Origin: Alphaproteobacteria bacterium
Lineage (GTDB): Bacteria > Pseudomonadota > Alphaproteobacteria > Rhodobacterales > Rhodobacteraceae
Length of the DNA: 44,898 bases
Assembly (NCBI GenBank): GCA_030431485.1
Contig: JAUIIR010000031.1
Location: forward strand, 1-44,898
Direction of reading: 5' to 3'
Shown: positions 19,308 to 26,858 of the stretch, one piece after another
How the letters are laid out: every line of letters begins with the position of its first letter
How positions within the stretch are numbered: position 1 is the first letter of the stretch
Made by a program: the position numbers and the translations under genes
The notes under the pieces: generated by a model
The model's database searches: none
The model's input: only the letters and a program-made list of their open reading frames with translations
What the model was told of the DNA's origin: nothing

Positions 19308-19336
19308 CTTATGGAATCCTGGACCGCATTTGTCAA
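19308..19336 (-). promoter_or_regulatory. Sigma-70-type promoter of rplU-rpmA
   Basis: Minus strand TTGACA (19331-19336), a 17-base spacer, then CATAAG (19308-19313). This predicts a transcript start near 19301 and a leader of about 140 bases before the rplU ATG at 19158. Confidence 0.65.
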
Positions 19337-19348
19337 CGCGTTTCGCGC

Positions 19349-20170
19349 TCAGAGTTCCTGCACCTGCATTTCACGCGCCACGGCCTTACCGAGTGCATAG
19401 GAGATGTCATCGTACATCTTGTTGAACCCGGCGAACAGCGCACGATTCAGAGCGCGCCCCGGCGCCGTGCGGGACAGCTCGGTATAATCCTCAACCACCC
19501 CATCTTCGAGCGGCCGGTATGCCATCAGCAGGAAAGAAAAGACCCATTCACGAGTGTCTTGTCGTGTCTCTTCCTCTGAAGACCAGACCTCGGTCAGGAT
19601 CTCAGCCTCGCTCATGCGTAAAGCGCCGCCATCCACCAGCCCAAGGTAGAACATGTAATTCGCATTCAATGCACCGACGAGATTTGCTTCGACCAGATCA
19701 TTGGTTTCAACAAAGTCTGCTATCGCGGCGAGTGGCTTCGAGTCCGTCCCTTCAAGATCCCGAAACGCTGCCCGCGCGGCGTCTTCAATCTCTTCTTCGC
19801 GCATCGCGTTGCGGGCGCTGAGTTCCAAACTGACAATCTGTTGTCCGGTTTCTGACGAAAAGAACGCCAGAAGTGGTTCGGTGTCCGCATCGCCAAACTC
19901 GGTCGCAAAGACCTCTTGAACAGTGGCGAGCATGCGGTCCTCATCATAGATTCGGTTGACGGTCGCATCCCATCCCGCTGACCCGCCACCTGGCACCATG
20001 TCCCCGGCGAGTGTTTCGCCGTAGGCGATCCCCTCTTCGCGCATGATATCGACAATCTGCGGTACACCCAGCGCATCCAAAAGGTCGTTGGTCGGATTGG
20101 CCCAACCAGGAAGCGTCCACGCCATAAAGGCTGCTGCGGTTGCTGCCCCCCTTGCCAAACTGCCGATCAT
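19349..20170 (-). CDS. DUF2059 domain-containing exported protein
   Basis: 273 aa. Signal peptide residues 1-24 (AFMAWTLPGWA then NPTND). The mature protein is acidic and helical. The segment LLAFFSSETGQQIVSLELSA is the DUF2059 core (FFxSxxGxxI pattern), and a second similar helical stretch follows (AAIADFVETNDLVEANLVGAL). It is probably periplasmic. Function unknown. It stands alone between the rplU promoter and the tRNA-Ser gene. Confidence 0.82.
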   Translation of the reverse strand: MIGSLARGAATAAAFMAWTLPGWANPTNDLLDALGVPQIVDIMREEGIAYGETLAGDMVPGGGSAGWDATVNRIYDEDRMLATVQEVFATEFGDADTEPLLAFFSSETGQQIVSLELSARNAMREEEIEDAARAAFRDLEGTDSKPLAAIADFVETNDLVEANLVGALNANYMFYLGLVDGGALRMSEAEILTEVWSSEEETRQDTREWVFSFLLMAYRPLEDGVVEDYTELSRTAPGRALNRALFAGFNKMYDDISYALGKAVAREMQVQEL

Positions 20171-20318
20171 TTTGATCCTCCGTGCCTCGTTAGATCATAC
20201 CTATGACGGGGTCCGGACAATTCCAACCCGCAGCACCATACGCAGTCCAAGGCTTTTCGCGCGAAATAGAGGTTGCACCCGTCTGACGCAAAAGCTACAC
20301 GCCCCTCCAGACCCCCGC

Positions 20319-20408
20319 GGAGAGGTGCCGGAGTGGTCGAACGGGGCGGTCTCGAAAACCGTTGTGGGCGCAAGTCCACCCAGGGTTCGAATCCCTGTCT
20401 CTCCGCCA
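20319..20408 (+). tRNA. tRNA-Ser (anticodon CGA)
   Basis: 90 bases including an encoded CCA. Acceptor stem GGAGAGG / TCTCTCC (one G-T pair), D arm with GGTCGAACGG, anticodon loop CTCGAAA giving CGA, a long variable arm (TGTGGGCGCAAGTCCACC) typical of serine tRNAs, and T arm CAGGGTTCGAATCCCTG. Discriminator base G fits tRNA-Ser. No integrase or attachment-site duplication is seen beside it. Confidence 0.96.
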
Positions 20409-20437
20409 CTTAAGCTGGCACATCCACGGCAAAAGCG

Positions 20438-21226
20438 TCAGGCGTTCAGTCTGCGCAAAAGACTGCTGACGAGAAACGCAATCGCCGCGACACATACAAT
20501 TGACGGTCCTGCAGGCGTATCTAAGAAATAAGCGGATTGAAGCCCGATCACTGCGGACAAGCCACCGATTGCAGCGGCGATCACCGCCATTTGCTCTGGC
20601 GTCCTCGATAGGGGTCGTGCCGCTGCGGCTGGGATGATGAGCATTGCAGCAATCAAAAGAACGCCGACAACCTTGATCGCAACTGCCACCGTGATCGCGA
20701 GGGCGAGCGTCAGAATAAGCTGCTCACGCTTCGGGTCGATGCCGCTGGCATAGGCCAGTTCTTCGCTGAGTGTGGAAGTCAGCAACGTGGACCACCTCCA
20801 TGCCATAAGACCAACGACCAAAGCCGCCCCACCCCAGATGACGGCAAGGTCTGCGCGCGAGACTGCGAGGATATCGCCAAAAAGATATGCCATCAGATCG
20901 ATCCGGACGCCGGACAGAAACGACACGGCCACCAGGCCGAACGCCAGTGATGAGTGGGCCAGCACACCAAGCAAGGTGTCCATCGCATAGCCCCGCCCCG
21001 ACAACACGGTCACCGTGAGCGCCATGACCAGAGCAACTGCCATCGCGCCTGCGAAGATCGACATCTGCAACGCCAGTGACAACGCGACGCCGAGAATGGC
21101 GGCATGCGCTGTGGCGTCGCCGAAATAGGCCATGCGCCGCCAGACAACGAAACTTCCCAACGGTGCAGCGGCAAAAGCCACGCCCATTCCCGCGAGAACT
21201 GCGCGGGTCATGAAGTCATCAAGCAT
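20438..21226 (-). CDS. znuB: Zinc ABC transporter permease ZnuB
   Basis: 262 aa with about eight hydrophobic helices, in the ABC-3 permease family (MLDDFMTRAVLAGMGVAFAAAPLGSFVVWRRMAYFGDATAHAAILGVAL). AYLFGDILAVSRADLAVI is a family hallmark. It forms the membrane channel for zinc brought by ZnuA. The start codon shares one base with the znuC stop (TAATG), so the two are coupled. Confidence 0.95.
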   Translation of the reverse strand: MLDDFMTRAVLAGMGVAFAAAPLGSFVVWRRMAYFGDATAHAAILGVALSLALQMSIFAGAMAVALVMALTVTVLSGRGYAMDTLLGVLAHSSLAFGLVAVSFLSGVRIDLMAYLFGDILAVSRADLAVIWGGAALVVGLMAWRWSTLLTSTLSEELAYASGIDPKREQLILTLALAITVAVAIKVVGVLLIAAMLIIPAAAARPLSRTPEQMAVIAAAIGGLSAVIGLQSAYFLDTPAGPSIVCVAAIAFLVSSLLRRLNA

Positions 21227-21996
21227 TATTCTGCTGCCTCAGTTTCTGTCGTGTGTCCATGATGGTCATGATCGTGATTACAGGCTTCGTCGTGTGCATG
21301 GTCATGTTCGTGCCGGTAGAGCGCCAACGCGCCTCCGGTGCCAGTACCGAAAAGAGCCCGGTATTCGGGCGCGGCAGAGACGATCTCAGGCGTGCCTTCA
21401 CAGCAAACATGTCCGTTAAGACACACAACCCGGTCGGAAGCGCTCATGACAACATGCAGTTCGTGGCTGATCATCAAGACCGCGCAGCCCGTGCGTTGCC
21501 GCACCTGTTCGATCTGCAGATAGAATGCCGCAGACCCAGGCTGATCCAAACCTTGGGTCGCTTCATCCAGAAGAAGCAGGTCTGGTTGATCAATCAAGGC
21601 GCGCGCAAGCAATACGCGTTGGAACTGACCTCCAGAGAGGTCGGACATCTGACGCTGTGACAGTTTGGGCACTCCGGCTTGCTCGAGCGCCAGGGCGCAG
21701 GCGGCTGTAGAATGTCCTCCAGGCAGACGCAGAAACCGCTCAACGGTGATCGGTAGGGTTGGGTCGATATGCAGCTTTTGCGGCACATACCCGATCGTCA
21801 GACCATCCTTGCGCGTGATCTTGCCGGATGCGGGGCGGACGGCACCAATCAGCGTTCGGAGCAACGTGGTCTTGCCAGACCCGTTTGGTCCGACAATCGT
21901 TACGATTTCCCCCTGCTCGATCTCCAAGGAAACATTGCGCAACACAGAATTGGCACCATAGCCAACGCTGACATGATCAACTGAGATCAAGCTCAT
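21226..21996 (-). CDS. znuC: Zinc ABC transporter ATPase ZnuC with histidine-rich tail
   Basis: 256 aa. Walker A GPNGSGKTT, signature LSGGQFQRVLLARAL, Walker B LLLLDEATQGLD and switch His ISHELHVVM are present. The C-terminal 35 residues hold nine histidines (HEHDHAHDEACNHDHDHHGH), a probable cytoplasmic zinc-binding tail. It powers zinc import with ZnuB and ZnuA. The start overlaps the zur stop (ATGA). Confidence 0.95.
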   Translation of the reverse strand: MSLISVDHVSVGYGANSVLRNVSLEIEQGEIVTIVGPNGSGKTTLLRTLIGAVRPASGKITRKDGLTIGYVPQKLHIDPTLPITVERFLRLPGGHSTAACALALEQAGVPKLSQRQMSDLSGGQFQRVLLARALIDQPDLLLLDEATQGLDQPGSAAFYLQIEQVRQRTGCAVLMISHELHVVMSASDRVVCLNGHVCCEGTPEIVSAAPEYRALFGTGTGGALALYRHEHDHAHDEACNHDHDHHGHTTETEAAE

Positions 21997-22511
21997 GCGT
22001 TTGCCTTTTCCGCGCAGCTTGGGCAGATGCCTTCGGCTTCGACCACCGTTCGTTCAATCTGAAACCCGGCTGCGCGCGCCGCGTCTCCGAGACCATCCCG
22101 GTTCGGCGTCGACTGAGCTTCGGCCACCGACTGGCACAACCGACAAATCATAAATGCCGGCGAATGCTCTGCCCCCGGAAGCGCACAGGCGATAAACGCG
22201 TTCAATCGTTCAATCTTGTGCGCAAATCCATTGGCCACTAGAAATTCCAAAGCCCTGTACGCCACAGGTGGTTGAGATCCATACCCGGCGTCCCGCAAAC
22301 GATCCAACATTTCATACGCCCCGATGGCTCGGTGCTCTTGCAACAAGGTCTCAAGCGCTTGTCGCCGCACCGGCGTAAACCGTAGGCCTTCGCGGGAACA
22401 ATGAGCCTCGGCTGCGGCCAACGCAGACGCGATGCATCCAGCATGATCATGCGTCTCAAACCCGACCGGGTCCGGATGCGCGTCGTTTGGGGCTTCGCCA
22501 CCACTTGTCAT
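21993..22511 (-). CDS. zur: Zinc uptake regulator Zur (Fur family)
   Basis: 172 aa from the ATG at 22511; the frame extends to 22568, but that would run through the operator region. The winged-helix part (TPVRRQALETLLQEHRAIGAYEMLDRL) and Fur-type dimer domain are present. CRLC and CPSC near the C-terminus form the structural zinc site. Zur represses zinc uptake genes when zinc is plentiful. It heads zur-znuC-znuB, diverging from znuA. Confidence 0.92.
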   Translation of the reverse strand: MTSGGEAPNDAHPDPVGFETHDHAGCIASALAAAEAHCSREGLRFTPVRRQALETLLQEHRAIGAYEMLDRLRDAGYGSQPPVAYRALEFLVANGFAHKIERLNAFIACALPGAEHSPAFMICRLCQSVAEAQSTPNRDGLGDAARAAGFQIERTVVEAEGICPSCAEKANA

Positions 22512-22550
22512 GTTATTACATTTCCTGTATTCAATCTGTAACGTTATAAG
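22507..22550. promoter_or_regulatory. Candidate Zur operators between zur and znuA
   Basis: ATGTTATTACAT (22510-22521) is one base from the palindrome ATGTTATAACAT and overlaps the zur start codon. A second site, TAACGTTA (22539-22546) within TGTAACGTTATAAG, lies 22 bases before the znuA ATG. The region is AT-rich unlike its neighbours. This would let Zur control both directions. Confidence 0.6.
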
Positions 22551-22567
22551 ATCACGTGGAGTTACCA

Positions 22568-23629
22568 ATGTCCAGAAACCTCGTGCCTTTGACTGTGTCA
22601 GCCAGCCTGCTCGCGAGCGCTGCGTGGGCGGATGTACCGCGTGTGGCCGCAGATATCGCGCCGGTGCATTCTTTGGTCTCGCGTGTGATGCAAGGTATGG
22701 GCGAGCCTGATTTGATTATTCCACCCGGTGCAACACCACACGAATACAGCCTGCGCCCATCAGAGGCCGCAGCGCTGCAGCATTCTGAACTGGTTTTCTG
22801 GATTGGTCCGGATTTGACACCCTGGATGGAGGGCGCAATCGAAACCCTCGCTTCTGGTGCAAAAATTACGCCTTTGATGGAGGTCGACGGCGCTGTGACG
22901 TTGCCTTTCCGCGAAAGCGCTTTGTTCGAAGCGCACAGCCACGCGGACGAAGACCACGATCATAATCATGACGAGGATCATGACCACGAGGACGAACGCT
23001 CAAAGCATGACGACCATAACCATGAGGACGCAAGCAAAGCGGATGATCATGGGCATGCAGAAGACCACGCCGACCATGATGATCACGGACACGGGGATCG
23101 AGACGACCATGCGCATGGGCAACACGATCCGCACTCATGGTTGTCACTCAGAAATGGGTCTGTTTGGCTGAACGCTATTGCAGCGAAATTGTCCGAGGCA
23201 GATCCCGAGAATGCCGGAACGTACTACTCCAATGCTGCCGCAGCGCGCGAGGAACTCGATACTTTGCGGACCGAGATAGACGAGATTCTGGATCCGGTGC
23301 GCGGACGCAACTTTATCGTGTTCCACGATGCCTATCAGTATTTTGAAACATCATTCGACCTGCCAGCCTCCGGAGCGATTTCCCTGTCTGATGCCACGGA
23401 TCCCAGCCCTGCAAGGATCGCGGAGATTCAGGAGCGGATAAAGGAACAAGGCATCAGCTGCGTTTTGTCCGAACCTCAATTCGACCCAAAAATTGTAGCG
23501 GCCGTGATGGACGGCGCGGAGGCGAAAACAGGTGTTCTTGACCCGGTTGGCTCCGATCTTGAACCGGGACCCGACCTGTATTCATCCGTGTTGCGCAATC
23601 TGGCGCGGGCTCTGGCCGACTGCCTTTGA
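22568..23629 (+). CDS. znuA: Zinc ABC transporter substrate-binding protein ZnuA
   Basis: 353 aa from the ATG at 22568, with GGAG 7 bases upstream. Signal peptide to about residue 22 (LLASAAWA). It is a cluster A-I metal-binding protein: PVHSLVSRVMQGMGEPDLII and PHEYSLRPSEAAAL carry the first zinc-binding His. An extended His/Asp-rich loop (about 124-192, more than 25 His) precedes HDPHSWLS. FHDAYQYFE and VLSEPQFDP follow. It captures periplasmic zinc for ZnuBC. Confidence 0.96.
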   Translation: MSRNLVPLTVSASLLASAAWADVPRVAADIAPVHSLVSRVMQGMGEPDLIIPPGATPHEYSLRPSEAAALQHSELVFWIGPDLTPWMEGAIETLASGAKITPLMEVDGAVTLPFRESALFEAHSHADEDHDHNHDEDHDHEDERSKHDDHNHEDASKADDHGHAEDHADHDDHGHGDRDDHAHGQHDPHSWLSLRNGSVWLNAIAAKLSEADPENAGTYYSNAAAAREELDTLRTEIDEILDPVRGRNFIVFHDAYQYFETSFDLPASGAISLSDATDPSPARIAEIQERIKEQGISCVLSEPQFDPKIVAAVMDGAEAKTGVLDPVGSDLEPGPDLYSSVLRNLARALADCL

Positions 23630-23643
23630 CCCAATGCGCGCAG

Positions 23644-23687
23644 TGCGGCTGCTATGCGTCACTGCATGCAGCCGCAGGTTCTGTTTG
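23644..23687 (+). terminator. Hairpin after znuA, probable terminator
   Basis: A perfect 9-bp stem TGCGGCTGC / GCAGCCGCA (23644-23652 with 23668-23676) is extended inward by ATGC / GCAT. GGTTCTGTTTG follows. It ends just before the next gene. Confidence 0.6.
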
Positions 23688-23691
23688 ACCC

Positions 23692-23985
23692 ATGCCTCAT
23701 AATCGTGGAACAACCAGCCTCAAGCTGAAACGTCGCCAAAATGATGCGATGCGAGAATATGATCGCCTGCCACCTCTCCTTCGGAAATGGTTGGCGGCCG
23801 CTGTGATGCCGTGGCGGCCGGGTTCAGTCAGGCGCGCATACCTGTCAGCGTTGCGACGGACACAGAATCCAAACCTCGCGCTGTGCGAACTGGATCGTCT
23901 TGAAGCCCGGTTGGTGGCAAAAGATGCAATTCATGTCTGGGGTCCGGCACATCCGGCTTCGACAAAACAGTCACTCATCGTTTGA
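23692..23985 (+). CDS. DUF6525-like small basic protein
   Basis: 97 aa, basic, no signal peptide. The sequence NRGTTSLKLKRRQNDAMREYDRLPPLLRKWL, then MPWRPGSVRRAYLSAL, resembles the small Rhodobacteraceae family DUF6525 as I remember it. It is helical and Arg-rich, so it could bind nucleic acid, which is inference. Function unknown. It follows znuA in the same direction but after a terminator-like hairpin. Confidence 0.6.
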   Translation: MPHNRGTTSLKLKRRQNDAMREYDRLPPLLRKWLAAAVMPWRPGSVRRAYLSALRRTQNPNLALCELDRLEARLVAKDAIHVWGPAHPASTKQSLIV

Positions 23986-24029
23986 TGAGAGACTGCCAGA
24001 CACCCCAACAAAGCCTGTCGCGGCCCGTT

Positions 24030-25001
24030 TCATTCAGGCTGGCAGATTTCACCCCGAACAATCGCCAGCCCAGTGCGCCATAGCAAACCGGCAATGATCA
24101 CGCACAGAAGACACAGAAGCCCCCAGCCGATCCCGACAAACACCGGCGCGCCCGACAGTGCGGCATACCGGAATGAGGCGATGGTCATCGCTGCGACGGG
24201 AAAGGACAGTGCCCAGAACGACAAGGCAAATGGAAGACGAAGCAAACCCGGCCCCTGAATCGAAACCAACGCTGTGAAGAACAAACCGACATTGTAAAAG
24301 ATGCGGGCCAGTGCATCTAGGTCGCCCCCGTTCAATTGCAGCCATGCAACAAAGGCAACAGCCGGTGGCGCGATCAGGATTGTCAGCGTCGGCCGCAGCT
24401 TGCCCGGCAACGGATCATGGAAAACCAGTCTGTTGAACACCAAGGTCAGAAGAACGATCCAGAAAAGAAGACCAAGGGAAAAGAAGTACCAACTTGCATC
24501 GACAAAGCCGAGAGACACACCTGCAATCGGAGCAATCACATTTCCCACCGCCGGAATAAACCAAGCCGGTGACATCTGCCCCACACCAAAACCGCGATGG
24601 CTGATCCAGCTGGTGACAATCGCCAAAGTCAGAACGGCCTGCCCCACCGCTCCAACCGACCAGATGACGGTAGCGATCTCTGGAGACATGCTGCGCAACA
24701 CTATTGCCCCCAGAAGTAGCGAAATGCTGATTGCCGGAAAAAAGGCGAGCTTGATCGGATGGTTCCATTCGGCGGCAACGGCACCCGGATAGCGAAGAGC
24801 CTTCATCGCGTAGAAAGCAAGCTGCGTGACGAACACAAGCCCCGCGAAACCGGCAATCACATGTCCGGCTGCCGCAAACCCCGCAATATCGACCGCGAGC
24901 GACGTACCCATCAACCCCATGACGGCGCTGAAGAACGCAACCGGAAAATGCTCCAGTCGATTGTGGTTCCCCGGGGTTTCAGTCGATGTCTGTGTCATCA
25001 C
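24030..25001 (-). CDS. TDT/SLAC1 family transporter, possible sulfite exporter
   Basis: 323 aa with about ten hydrophobic helices and a short hydrophilic N-terminus (EHFPVAFFSAVMGLMGTSLA). The sequence resembles the TehA / SLAC1 / malic acid transporter family (GFGVGQMSPAWFIPAVGNVIAP is a family hallmark). The same family includes the yeast sulfite pump Ssu1. Its gene is last in an operon with a persulfide dioxygenase, which makes sulfite, so sulfite or another small anion is the likely cargo; that is inference. It follows the SulP gene by 30 bases. Confidence 0.82.
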   Translation of the reverse strand: MMTQTSTETPGNHNRLEHFPVAFFSAVMGLMGTSLAVDIAGFAAAGHVIAGFAGLVFVTQLAFYAMKALRYPGAVAAEWNHPIKLAFFPAISISLLLGAIVLRSMSPEIATVIWSVGAVGQAVLTLAIVTSWISHRGFGVGQMSPAWFIPAVGNVIAPIAGVSLGFVDASWYFFSLGLLFWIVLLTLVFNRLVFHDPLPGKLRPTLTILIAPPAVAFVAWLQLNGGDLDALARIFYNVGLFFTALVSIQGPGLLRLPFALSFWALSFPVAAMTIASFRYAALSGAPVFVGIGWGLLCLLCVIIAGLLWRTGLAIVRGEICQPE

Positions 25002-25031
25002 TCTGGCTCTACAATTGGAAACGTCCGAACA

Positions 25032-26771
25032 CTACTGTGCCGCTTTGTCGATATCAGCCGACGGCACAAGCTCCTGCCACGCGTCAAATTGTGACAGGAA
25101 GACACGCCCGTTCAGCGCTTGGATGAAGTGCGTGGCCTGCAACCGGTCCATTACCGGGCCTTTCACTTCCGACAGATGCAAACCGATGTTCAGCTCGGTC
25201 AGCCGCTGGTTGATCGCCTCAAGACTCTCCAAAGCCGAGAAATCAACTTCATTCACTGCCGAGAACATCAGGATAACATTCTTGATCGCACAGCCTTCGG
25301 AAACCCGTTCCTGCACAAGATCCTCAAGGAAGCGGGCATTGACGAAATAAAGGCTCTCGTCCACCCGCAGGCTCAGCACAGTGGGATCAGTTTCGACATT
25401 GTGACGGAGGATGTTGCGAAAATGCTGGGTGCCCGGCACCAACCCGATCTCGGCCACGTGCGGGCGCGACGTTTTGTACAGGTGCAGAAGGATCGAGATC
25501 CCAACTCCAGATGCAACACCCACCTCGACACCAAGCCCGAGGGTCAGAACAATCGTCGCCGCAACCGCTGTGAAATCAGCTTTTGAATACCCCCATGTTT
25601 TCTTGAGGATCGAAAAGTCGACAAGGCTTAGGACAGCAACGACGATGGTTGCGGCCAGCGTTGCCGTCGGAAGGTAATACACCAGCGGCGTCAAGGCGAT
25701 GGCTGCAATAGCCAGACCCACGGCCGTGAAGGCACCTGCAGCAGGAGTTTCAGCACCCGCGTCATAGTTCACGACAGAACGTGCAAATCCGCCTGTCACC
25801 GGGTACCCACCAGTAAAAGCTGCACCGATATTTGCCGCACCCAGACCAATCAATTCCTGGTCCGGATCGATCCGCTGACGTTTCTTGGCAGCAAGGGTTT
25901 GCGCGACCGACACCGACTCCACGAAACCAATGATCGAGATAAGAATCGCCGGCATCAGCAATTGACCAATCAGATCAGGTGACAACCCCGGCAGAGTAAG
26001 CGGCGGCAACCCGCGCGGCACCTCGCCGACGATCTTTACGCCCAGATCGTTCAAACCGAAAAGCCAGACTGCAATCGTCGTTACAGCAACCGCCGCAACC
26101 GGCCCAGTCTTTGTCAGAACGTCAGCAAGCTTGGGAGATGCGCCCATCCGGCGGAGCATTGGCTTCAATCCCTTGCGCACCCAAAACAAAAATGCCGTTG
26201 CCAACCCGCCGATGATCACGGTCAGCAAACTGATATTTCCGAGATGTTCGAGGAGAGAACCGACAACCTGTGGCAAGGTATGCCCGTGCGCGGAAATACC
26301 TAACAAGTGCTTCAACTGACTGAAGGCAATCAGAATACCGGATGCCGTGATAAATCCTGCAATGACTGGGTGGCTAAGAAAATTGGCAAGAAAGCCCAGA
26401 CGCAGGACACCGAGCAGAACCAAAAACCCACCCGACAGGAAAGCAAGTGTCAACGCAGCAACAGCGTAGCCCGCAGTCTCCTGCTCCGCCACCTGCCCCA
26501 CCGCAGAGGCTGTCAGCAAAGACACCACGGCAACCGGGCCAACCGCCAAGGCACGGCTTGTGCCAAAAATCGCATAAAGAATGATAGGCGCAATAGAGGC
26601 GTAAATCCCGGCCTCGGGCGGCAACCCGGCCAGTAGGGCATAAGCCAGCGATTGCGGGATCAGCATGATCGTGACGATCACTGCCGCGATCATGTCATTG
26701 GAAAACGCGTTCCGATCATAGGTCCGTCCCCAATCAAGGATAGGAAGGTAGCCGCGGAGATGGTTAAGCAT
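25032..26771 (-). CDS. SulP family anion transporter with STAS domain
   Basis: 579 aa from the ATG at 26771 (MLNHLRGYLPILDWG); in-frame starts at 26801 and 26855 are possible. The segments FSNDMIAAVIVTIMLIPQSLAYALLAGLPPEAGIY and FGTSRALAVGPVAVVSLL are SulP signatures. About 12-14 membrane helices precede a C-terminal STAS domain (about 440-555, ILMFSAVNEVDFSALESL). SulP proteins move sulfate, bicarbonate or other anions. Operon context points to a sulfur oxyanion. Confidence 0.9.
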   Translation of the reverse strand: MLNHLRGYLPILDWGRTYDRNAFSNDMIAAVIVTIMLIPQSLAYALLAGLPPEAGIYASIAPIILYAIFGTSRALAVGPVAVVSLLTASAVGQVAEQETAGYAVAALTLAFLSGGFLVLLGVLRLGFLANFLSHPVIAGFITASGILIAFSQLKHLLGISAHGHTLPQVVGSLLEHLGNISLLTVIIGGLATAFLFWVRKGLKPMLRRMGASPKLADVLTKTGPVAAVAVTTIAVWLFGLNDLGVKIVGEVPRGLPPLTLPGLSPDLIGQLLMPAILISIIGFVESVSVAQTLAAKKRQRIDPDQELIGLGAANIGAAFTGGYPVTGGFARSVVNYDAGAETPAAGAFTAVGLAIAAIALTPLVYYLPTATLAATIVVAVLSLVDFSILKKTWGYSKADFTAVAATIVLTLGLGVEVGVASGVGISILLHLYKTSRPHVAEIGLVPGTQHFRNILRHNVETDPTVLSLRVDESLYFVNARFLEDLVQERVSEGCAIKNVILMFSAVNEVDFSALESLEAINQRLTELNIGLHLSEVKGPVMDRLQATHFIQALNGRVFLSQFDAWQELVPSADIDKAAQ

Positions 26772-26858
26772 GGGTCTTCTCGAATTGAACGCGGACAGCA
26801 TCGATTTCGACCCTGCCCGCTTTAGGGGATGCAGCGCGCACAGGCTGCACGACACGGA

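Noticed and set aside
20319..20437. tRNA-Ser gene as a possible integration site
   Set aside because: There is no integrase, no direct repeat of the tRNA 3' end and no foreign-looking segment beside it.
22930..23150. Dense GAC/CAT/CAC tandem-like repeat
   Set aside because: It is the coding sequence of the His/Asp-rich loop of ZnuA, not a DNA repeat or CRISPR-like array.
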